A stretch of DNA of 64,000 nucleotides. Origin: Xenoacremonium recifei. Taxonomy: Eukaryota > Ascomycota > Sordariomycetes > Hypocreales > Nectriaceae. Where the stretch lies: the NCBI GenBank assembly GCA_012184525.1, contig WOFQ01000001.1:2046001-2110000 (forward strand), read 5' to 3'. The notes beneath the pieces are model-generated. The model had not been told where the DNA came from and made no database searches. It saw nothing but the letters and a program-made list of their open reading frames with translations. Position numbers and translations under genes: made by a program. Below, one piece after another: positions 55,501-64,000 of the stretch (its first letter is position 1; the number at the start of each line of letters is the position of its first letter).

Positions 55501-58500
55501 GCCGCCATCAGATGGATCCCGCGCTTTGAGTTTGGTTCTCAAGGAGCAAGCTGGCGAACAAGCTGACGATAAGGGTGACCTTGAGAAGCAACTCGGACAG
55601 AACGCGGCGGAACAAGGAATCAAGAAGTCAACAGAGCTTGCAGACAAGGAGATGAGTGACCTGCCAAAATCTTATCACGAGACGAAGAGGCCGGTCGTCG
55701 AAAACCCTGATGGTGTTATCCATTTTCTTCTTTGCGAGCTGGTAAACTACCGTGAGGTAGATGACCAAGAACCATCCACTGGCAAAGAGAAGACTTCCGA
55801 CACTGAACCGCAAACCGGCACCCAGTCTGAATCTCCTTCCAAAGAGCCTGACTCTGCAGACTCAAAAGATAAGAAGCCACCTAAGCAGGCTTTTAAGGCA
55901 GAAGAGCACCCGATATTCGTTTACCGATGTTTCTTGCTCAACTGTCTTACCGAACTCCTGCAGAGTTACAACCGGACGAAGATGGAGTTTATCAACTTCA
56001 AGCGCAACGCTCCTCCATTGACCACTCATACCCCAGTGAAGCCTCGATCCAGCATCCTGAACTACCTGATCTACGATTTGCTATGTCAAGGAAACCTGAG
56101 TGGGACAACAGATACCATTGCTGCCAAGAAGAAGGCAGCTACGTCTGCTCAAACCGAGCGGCTTCTCGTCGCACTCGTTGCAAAAACGCCAGAGAAGGCG
56201 GTTGACAAAAGCAAGGACAAATTCGCCTATGAGGACGAGCCCGACTTGTTGTTCGTCCGCAGATTTGTACTTGACACCATGCTCAAGGCCTACGAGAGAG
56301 CACCGAATACCGATGAATCTCTGGAGATCAAGTACTCCCGCATGCAATGCTTGGCCGAGCTCATGAACTGCATGGTCAGCGAGAGGGATAAGGACCAGAA
56401 CCCAAGCAGCCGCTCTGATACCATGTTGACCCGGTCCCAAGCCCAGCTGCGCAGGCTCATGTACGAGAAGGGCTACCTGGATAAACTCACGGCCTCTATC
56501 GCAGAGATCAATCTGAACTACCCAGGGGTCAAACGCGCCATTAAGTATATCCTGCGTGTCCTGCGCGTCTTGACGGAAACTGCGAAGGAACTCAGCCGTT
56601 GTAACATACTCCCCACTGATTCTATTGCCGAACTTACGGACGATGAAATCGCCTCCTCCTCCTCGCTTTCTGACTTGGACGACGACCGTGAAGAAACTCC
56701 AGACCTCTACCGCAACTCTGCGCTCGGCATGTTGGAGCCTCGGGCAGAGGACGATGAGTCTGACGAGGAAGATGAAGACGACGATGAGGACATGTATGGC
56801 GATGAGTATGACGATGACGAGATGGATTATGACGACGATGACATGTCCGATGGGCAAGACAATGTCAGTGATGAGGATGAGGAGCTTAGTGAGATGGGCG
56901 AGATTGAGGGCCTGCATGGTGATCCTGGTGTTGTTGAAGTTATCATGGATGAAGATGACGACGACGAAGATGATAGCGAGGACGACGAGGATGACGACGA
57001 GGTCGATTCCGAGGATATGGAAGACGTGGAGGACCAAGTAGAGATTGTCGATCAAGACGGAAACCCCATCGAGGATGATGGAAACTCAGGCTGGGAGAGT
57101 GACAGCCATGAGGACGATGACGAAGACGTCGATGAGGAACTTGAGTTCGATGCCCAAGTCCAAGATGAAGAAGAAGCACACATGCATGGTATGGGCCCCA
57201 GCGATTTGCTTGATGGTATGGCCCGCGCTATCATGGGTGACGACGGCTACGACAACGAAATTATGGATGGCCTGGACGATCATTACCTCGATGACGGTCA
57301 CGACGACGAGGGTGCGTACTGTCCCTTTTCTTTTCACTTATGAGTGCTGCTAATGCCTTGTTAGAAGATGACGAAGATGAAGATGAAATGGAGGATGAAG
57401 AATTCATCTTTGATGACGAGTTTCCCCGTAAGCTCTTTTCCCCCTGTTTATCTGATTTACTGGTACTGACCCGGCAAGTTACTGAACAACCTCAACTTCC
57501 AGGTCTTGGCTGGGATGGACTCAACCCTGAAACAGATGATCCGCGGCTTGTCATGATGGACAACCCAGGCAGGCGACGACTCTTAACTAGGATGGAGCAT
57601 AGACCTCCCTTTCCGAGCGGATTCATGGTTGGATCTTCTCACCGTGACACTCTTGGTGGTGGGTAACTTCTCACTAAGTTTTTGTTCACAGCTTATGCTG
57701 ACATTCGTCTTATTCAGACTTCCGCAGTTACTTCAGTAGAGCTCATCGTACAGGAGGACCACAGCCAAATTCGGACGATGGTGCCAATCCTCTCCTGCGA
57801 AGACGCGATGCGGGCCGGGAGAATCCCTCGCGTGGTGGCCTCGGCCATTCTTCAGTTGGACTGAGACTTCCAGAGCATATTTTCGGCCCAGGAAGCCGGC
57901 ACATCATCGATGGACCTATGGGGTTCCTCGGAGAGCTCATGGAGTTTTTGCCTATAATTGGTCGCAACGGTCAACATTCTTTCCATCTTCAAATTTCTGG
58001 ACCGAACGGCATCCGCGAAACGAGAGACCTAGGTCCCTTTCGAGCCCGGGGCGAACATCGTCGGGATGGTCCCACGCAGGAACCGCAACAAGCTGTAGCA
58101 TTCATTGTGGAGTCTACCCTCAATCGATATCAAGAAGAAGCCAGAATGCTCTTTGGCCCGAATCACTCGTCAGAGTCCAACAAGCTTATGACTGTTATCG
58201 CGGCTAAGCTTACACCTTCTGCTATGGAGCTAGAGCGCAAGGTTAAAACTGAAGAGGCCGAGTTGGCGAAGCGACTGGAGGAAGAAACGAAGAAAATGAA
58301 GGAGGAGCAACGCTTGGCCAAAGAGGCGGCGGAAGCCAAAGAGAAGGCCGAGAAAGAACAAAAAGAGGCCGAAGAACGTGAAGCGAGAGAACGGGCTGCC
58401 GCGGAAAATGCAGCGAATACCCCGACTGCACACACTGACGATACTGCCATGGAGGGTGTTGAAACAGCCGAACCAGATGGCCAGTCGGTGCAAGAAGACG

Positions 58501-61500
58501 AGGTGGCGGCTCCCTCGACAAGTGAACCCCGCGTAATGACAACTCTGCGGGGCGAGCAAATCGATGTGACTGACTTGGGTATCGATCCCGATTACTTGTC
58601 TGCCCTTCCGGAGGAGTTCCGAGAGGAGGTGATTGCTCAGACCATAAGCGAGAGACGGTCACAGGCTCGTGAAGAAGCAGCAAACACGGGCGAGTCCACA
58701 GAAGTCTTCCAAGAGTTTCTCAATGTTCTCCCAGAGGAACTGCGGCTTGAAATTGCCCAGCAGGAACGGCAAGAACAGCGCCGCCGTGCCCGTGAGAGCC
58801 ATAGCCGTCCAGCGGCTGCTGCCGGCGAGCAAACTAACCCCGTACCCGACATGGATGCCGCCACCATTCTTTTGACATTCCCACCGGAACTCAGACAACA
58901 GGTCCTCATGGAACAAGGCGAAGAGTTATTGGACCAGTTACCCCCTGAGATGGCAGCCCAGGCTCGGGCCCTCTCCCGTTCTCATCGGCCTCCGATCGCC
59001 GGCCGGCATTCATCTGGACATAGTCGTCCGGCGCCACCAGGACCCCCCGGTCAACAAGGAGATCAAAAACCTCAGCGTCGTGCGGTGGTTCAAATGCTCG
59101 ACAAGGCTGGGGTTGCAACACTCCTTCGATTGATGTTCATTGCCCAACAGGGATCGATCCGCAACTATCTGTTCAGCGTCTTTGCTGATGTGTGCGAGAA
59201 TCGGCAAAACCGACTGGAGGTCATCAGCACGCTTCTGCAGATTCTGCAGGATGGTAGTACCGATATGGCCGCTGTGGAACTCAGCTTTGGTCTGCTGTCT
59301 CTCAAAGCTCGACGAACTAAGGATAAGGACAAAGACTTTGAGCAGAGAACTCCGCAGCAACTTAGGAGAAGCCTCACTGTCTCTGGCAACAACAACCTCG
59401 CGCAGACGAACTCGGAGACGTCGCCACTATTGATTGTGCAGCAATGTCTCGATCTCCTCGTGGACCTGAGCACCAAAAACCTTCATATTCCCTGGCTTTT
59501 CTTGACGGAACATGAAATTGTTGGGTCGACGTTGAAGAGATCCTTTAGCCGTAAGAGCAAGGTTAGAGATCCAAAGGCTCAGAAATACGCGATCAACTCC
59601 TTGCTATCGCTTCTCGATCGCGATCTCGTCATGGAGAGCTCAGTTGTGATGGCACATCTTGCAGATCTTCTGAACCGGGTCACGCTTCCATTGTTGAATC
59701 TAGAACGACGCCGGAAAGAAGCCGAGGAAGAACTTCAAGCTGCCAACGAGAAGCTTGAGAAGGCCAAAAGTGCCGAGGGAGCTTCTAGCGGACCAACCAC
59801 GACTGAAGAATCAGGCGGCGCTCCTGTTGAAGGAGAATCTCGGGAAGAAAAGAACGACGACATATTGACGCCTGAGCAAATCAAGGAGCAAGAAAAGAAG
59901 CGCGATGCAGCCCAAAAGAAACTTCGACAGCTACAGCCTCCGGTCATTCCTACGCAGAACCTTACGTTGGCTGTCCGCATTTTTGTGGCCCAGGAGTGCA
60001 GCTCGAAGACGTTCCAGAACACCATCTCTACAATCAAGAACCTGTCTGCAATCCCAGAGGCCAAGTCTACCTTCGGACTAGAGCTCGTACATCAGGCACG
60101 CCTTCTCAGTGAGAACATCGTCTCGGATCTGGATGATCTCCTGCCGCACATAGAACAGGCGGCCTCTGGGACCGAAATTCAGGGCCTCGCCCTCGCCAAG
60201 TTCTCACCCGGCGCGTCAGAGCAGAACAAACTGCTCCGCGTCCTCACGGCCCTAGATCACTTGTTCGACAGCAAGAAGAAGAATGAAGACTCAGAGCAGG
60301 GTCGTAGGCGAGATGAGAGACAGGACCTCGTGACGTCCTTGTATCACAATTCGACGTTCTCTGCTATGTGGGAGAAGTTGAGTGCCTGTCTCCGCGCCAT
60401 AAGACAGAGGGAGAACATGCTCAACGTGGCTACAATCCTTCTTCCCCTCATTGAGTCGTTGATGGTGGTCTGCAAGAACACGACGATGAGTGATGACCCG
60501 ACTCAGAACAAGGAAATGGTTCTGTCTAGCCCGCCACCCGAGTCGCGGACGGCCAGCCTATTCTTCACTTTTACCGAAGAGCATCGGCGAATCCTCAACG
60601 AACTGGTCAGGAACAACCCGAAGCTGATGTCTGGTACTTTTGCCCTCCTAGTCAAGAACCCCAAGGTCCTCGAGTTCGACAACAAGCGCAACTACTTCAA
60701 CCGCAGCGTGCACTCCCGCAACAACCAAGCTCGGGCGGCCCATGGGTCTCTTCAGCTTTCAGTGCGCCGAGAACAGGTCTTCCACGATTCTTTCAAGTCT
60801 CTGTACTTCAAGACCGGAGATGAGATGAAGTATGGCAAGTTGAACATTCGATTCCACGGCGAGGAGGGTGTCGACGCTGGAGGAGTCACTCGTGAGTGGT
60901 TCCAAGTGCTCTCTCGCCAGATGTTCGATCCCAACTACGTCCTGTTCACACCGGTTTCATCGGACCGGACCACATTCCACCCGAATAAACTGAGCGGGAT
61001 CAACGAAGAGCATCTGCTTTTCTTCAAGTTCATTGGTCGAATCATCGGCAAGGCTCTTTACGAGGGCCGAGTCTTGGACTGCTATTTCAGCCGCGCCGTC
61101 TACAAGCGCATCCTCGGCAAGTCGGTCTCGGTCAAGGACATGGAGTCGTTTGACCCCGACTACTACAAATCCCTTTGCTGGATGCTGGAAAACGACATCA
61201 CGGACATCATTACTGAGACTTTCTCGGTCGAGGACGACGAATTTGGCGTATCCAATGTCATTGACTTGATCCCTAACGGTCGAGAGGTCACTGTGACTGA
61301 AGAAAACAAACACGAATACGTCCGGCTGGTTGTGGAGCACAAACTCCTCTCATCCGTAAAAGAACAGATGGAAAACTTCCTCTATGGTACGTCGCGGTAT
61401 TCCCCGACTTGAGTTGAATACAAAGAGCTAACTTTTTCCACGCAGGTTTCCACGAAATCATTCCGGCGGAGCTAATCGCCATTTTCAACGAACAGGAGCT

Positions 61501-61937
61501 TGAGCTGCTCATCTCGGGTCTTCCAGATATCGATGTCGACGACTGGAAGAGCAACACCGAGTATCACAACTACACACCATCTTCGCAGCAAATCCAATGG
61601 TTCTGGCGAGCTGTTCGGTCCTTTGACAAGGAGGAGCGTGCCAAGTTGCTGCAGTTTGTGACCGGCACAAGCAAGGTACCCCTACAGGGCTTCAAGGAGC
61701 TCGAGGGTATGAATGGCGTTAACAGGTTCAACATCCATCGAGACTACGGCAACAAAGACCGTTTGCCGTCCTCGCACACGTGCTTCAATCGTAAGTTCTC
61801 GACTTCTATCCCGTTGTGACAATAACTAACGCTCCCGCTTAGAACTTGATTTGCCCGAGTATGAGAGCTATGACATCCTGCGGTCCCAGATTATGAAGGC
61901 CATCACCGCAGGCAGCGAATACTTTGGTTTTGCCTAA
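49559..61937 (+). CDS. TOM1: Giant HECT E3 ubiquitin ligase (TOM1/HUWE1 family)
   Basis: Eight exons: 49559-49606, 49662-53511, 53559-57311, 57365-57427, 57503-57658, 57718-61386, 61446-61790, 61843-61937; 3,992 residues, close to full family length. The N-terminal ~1,200 residues are helical repeats of the DUF908/DUF913 type (WPFGRGDLYHWIPLLNRFDS; LTNLAFIHTE-like). A long acidic stretch lies at about 2350-2590. A ubiquitin-binding-motif region follows near 2905-2975 (ALPEEFREEVIAQ; VLPEELRLEIAQQE). The HECT domain is C-terminal (VDAGGVTREWFQVLSRQMFD; GRIIGKALYEGRVLDCYFSR) with the catalytic Cys in SSHTCFNQLDLPEY at residue 3959, 33 residues from the end. Homologues ubiquitinate excess histones and ribosomal proteins and affect mRNA export. 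Donors include the weaker GTGGGT at 57659 and GTGCGT at 57312, but only these restore the conserved frame. Confidence 0.97.
56750..57310. repeat. Asp/Glu-coding GA-rich tract
   Basis: Within TOM1 exon 3, about 560 bases are dominated by GAT/GAC/GAG codons, giving a stretch of mostly Asp, Glu, Met and Tyr; it continues across the next intron into the 63-base exon 57365-57427. Acidic stretches of this type in Tom1 are known to contact basic substrates such as histones. Imperfect short repeats (gatgacgacgaa-like) are visible. Confidence 0.75.
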
Positions 61938-62646
61938 AAGCAAAGACTTAATTTTTAGGAGGAGAAGCATACGGAGAGGTTTTGGAGGGGTCATGGAGGG
62001 CCGCTTGTTCGATTCGCGAGATGTATTCCTTGTTATATGATTAATGACGGCGGTCATCGGTCAGGGTTGGCATTGGACGCTTTCTTTCTTTCTTTCTTTT
62101 GCACCAATAGCGGACCAAGCGCGAGGGAAGTGCAGGTCCCTCGTGCTAAAGGGTCGTGAGCGAGGTTCATCTGGAGGGGGAAGGGCGAAGGAAAATCAAC
62201 GATTGGCATGTATTAGATGACAGGCGGAGACTTGCCGTGCATAGTAGAAAGGAATTGCATTGAAACATGTATAGCATGCATGAATATGTCGGGTCTGATT
62301 GTCTTGACTTGTGAAGGTTAAACCAGAGCAGTCTGGGTTTGTGGACTCAAGATGGTGAATAAGGAGATTGGTAAGTGTAATTACAACACAAGGACGATCT
62401 CTACTAATGGGCTGGGTACATAGTCAGGCAGTAAAGTGAACAGTCACCAAGGATACGGACACGAGACGAATAATGGTCTGTAGCACGAGTGCGTCAATGC
62501 ATATTCATTTTCCGAATTGCCTCTAATACATCCGTGGCGGGCGGGTTCAAACCGAACCCAAGAGATAGATCCTCACTCCCAATGCATGCAAACCACAAGA
62601 CCAAGGTATGATTCCCCAATTTTTACTCTCGTTAAACGCCAGACCC
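61938..62646. other. Convergent 3' spacer with TTTC microsatellite
   Basis: 709 bases between the 3' ends of TOM1 (+) and eS6 (-). Five TTTC units lie at 62081-62100. No gene or structured RNA recognised. Confidence 0.6.
62081..62100. repeat. (TTTC)5 microsatellite
   Basis: Five consecutive TTTC units in the TOM1 3' flank, a probable length-variable site. Confidence 0.9.
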
Positions 62647-63854
62647 TTACTTGCGCATGGAGCTTGCTCGTCGCTTGCGGGCATCGGCCTTGTGGGCCTT
62701 GGCCTCGGCCACACGCTTGGCCAGGACCTGGGCGTACTCGTTCTGTGGCGTGTGTTAGTGAATAAGAAGAGAAGAGTAGAGAAAAGGTGGTGAAAACGTA
62801 CGGCCTCGTCCTTGACCTTCTCGGCCTGGCGCCGCTTGAGGGCGGCACGGTGGCGCTTGTGCTGGAGGCGCTGGGGGGTGACCAGGCGCTGGATCTTGGG
62901 GGCCTTGGTGTAGGGGGACTTGCCCTCACCCTTGGGCTGGACCTCTCGTCGGATAACGTACTTGCGGACCTAGTTGTGCCGTCCAGGTTAGTCTCACAGA
63001 AGGGTTATAGCATTTATTTTTATCATCTCGAAACCGCTGGCCTTGGGGCCCTCAGGGGCAATCCAAGGTCCAGGGTCCTTCTCACACTCTACCCGGACTG
63101 GCACTGCAGCACCGGGCAGGCGATGATCGAGTATGATGGGCGCAGGGGAAAACATACATCGTCATCCTTGGTGAGGGCGAAGAACTTGCGGATCTTGGTG
63201 GCGCGCTTGGGGCCGAGGCGCTTGGGGTGAACGACGTCGGTCAGGCCGGGGATGTCGGCATCGCCCTGCTTGACGATGCTGAGGGCCAGGACGGACAGGT
63301 CCATGCCGACGATGCAGCCGCGGACCGACTTTCGCTTGCGCTCGCCGGTGCGTCGGGGTCGGTAGCAGGAGTGGCCGTCGGAGAGGAGGAGGCGGACTCG
63401 GGTAGGGTGCAGAACACCCTGCTTCATGGGAAAACCCTGCTTGTCGTTGCCGCCGGTGATGCGGAAGATGTAGCCCTTGAACTCGTCGCCGACGGAGTCA
63501 CCGGGAACCTCAGCACCCATCTGTAGAAGCATCATGTCAGTACAATTTGTCTAGTAGATTCCCGATTCGATCGAAAGCGTTTTCTCTTCGACGACAGTTC
63601 GAGCGTTGCAGATAGGGTTCGACGTACGCGCTTCTCCATGAAGACACGGAGCTTGCGCTCGTCCTCGATCTCGACGAGCTTCTGGCTGCCATTGGCAGGG
63701 TAGGAGATGTTCAACTGTTGAGCAACGGATTAGCATCTTGAACTGGCGATTCGACGCGGACAGGGCGACGGCGCAACGAGGAGAATATCGCAGCGAAGGC
63801 AGTCGCTTCCTGTCTGCGTGTCAAAAAGCATTCGGGGTCATCTCGTACCTTCAT
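62647..63854 (-). CDS. RPS6: 40S ribosomal protein S6 (eS6)
   Basis: Five coding exons: 63854-63849 (only Met-Lys), 63714-63628, 63520-63158, 62969-62802, 62742-62647; 239 residues. Introns are 134, 107, 188 and 59 bases with GTACGA, GTACGT, GTATGT and GTACGT donors. Diagnostic segments: LNISYPANGSQKLVEIEDER, GYIFRITGGNDKQGFPMKQG, RVRLLLSDGHSCYRPRRTGE and RKSVRGCIVGMDLSVL. The C-terminus RKRRASSMRK keeps the basophilic kinase site phosphorylated downstream of TOR in eukaryotes. It belongs to the small ribosomal subunit. The extremely short first exon is common in fungal ribosomal-protein genes. Confidence 0.98.
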
Positions 63855-64000
63855 CTTGCCAGTTGTGGTGGTTCAAGGTGACTTGACCTGGCCTGCTGCT
63901 GAAGTTAGTGATGGAGTTGATGAGAGGTTCTCAGAATTTGCGGTGGAAAATAGAGAAAGTGTGTGCCGCTAGGGCTGGAGAAAGTTCTGGCCAATCAGAG
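63855..64000 (-). promoter_or_regulatory. Proximal promoter of eS6
   Basis: The 146 bases upstream of the eS6 ATG include a CCAAT element on the plus strand at 63991-63995. The window ends here, so the promoter is incomplete. Confidence 0.4.

Noticed and set aside
62525..62560. gttcaaacc block resembling a tRNA B box
   Set aside because: The flanking bases do not pair as a T-arm and no A box is placed correctly.
62970..63157. Possible snoRNA in the 188-base eS6 intron
   Set aside because: Isolated TGATGA- and CTGA-like words are present but not in the order and spacing of a C/D snoRNA.

Overview
The window is chromosomal DNA of a filamentous ascomycete (Pezizomycotina), most likely a Sordariomycete and perhaps of the order Hypocreales. 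The evidence is moderate G+C, short introns (about 50-190 bases) with GTAAGT/GTACGT-type donors and CTAAC-type branch sites, and fungus-specific families: two Zn2Cys6 regulators, a CFEM/GPI protein, a CAP20-type perilipin and a SOG2 protein. The order-level assignment is inference. I support 18 genes, 17 complete and one (RNR1) cut by the left edge. I see no convincing tRNA, rRNA, CRISPR array or intact transposon.

Left third (1-21 kb), gene-poor with long spacers: the 3' part of ribonucleotide reductase large subunit RNR1 (+); a CFEM-domain GPI-anchored surface protein (+, 6 exons); a pirin with an N-terminal hydrophobic extension (-); a CAP20-type perilipin (-); a single-exon Zn2Cys6 regulator (-); a DUF2470 membrane protein (+); and a secreted protein with 18 cysteines (-).

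Middle (23-41 kb): a monocarboxylate-type MFS transporter (-) diverges from a second Zn2Cys6 regulator (+), which is the best candidate for a local regulator/transporter pair. The regulator runs tail to tail into a short RecQ-type helicase (-). Then come SOG2 of the RAM morphogenesis network (+), a BLOC-1 subunit 1 (GCN5L1) homologue (+), very-long-chain enoyl-CoA reductase TSC13 (-) and an uncharacterised Ser/Pro/Gln-rich protein (+). The last of these has an in-frame TAG followed by 130 more open, coding-like codons.

Right third (41-64 kb) is housekeeping: ribosomal protein eS8 (+), a GYP5-like TBC RabGAP with a coiled-coil tail (-), the giant HECT ubiquitin ligase TOM1 (+, 8 exons, 3,992 codons) and ribosomal protein eS6 (-, 5 exons).

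Most genes look like core genes with no shared pathway. Several relate to growth and membrane traffic (RNR1, eS8, eS6, SOG2, RabGAP, BLOC-1, TSC13), but I see no operon-like cluster. The observations most worth following are the interrupted reading frame at 40357, the weak-donor intron that separates the DNA-binding and regulatory halves of the 25-kb transcription factor, the minimal RecQ-like helicase, the Cys-rich secreted protein, and the redox tail of RNR1 carried on a 14-codon last exon.
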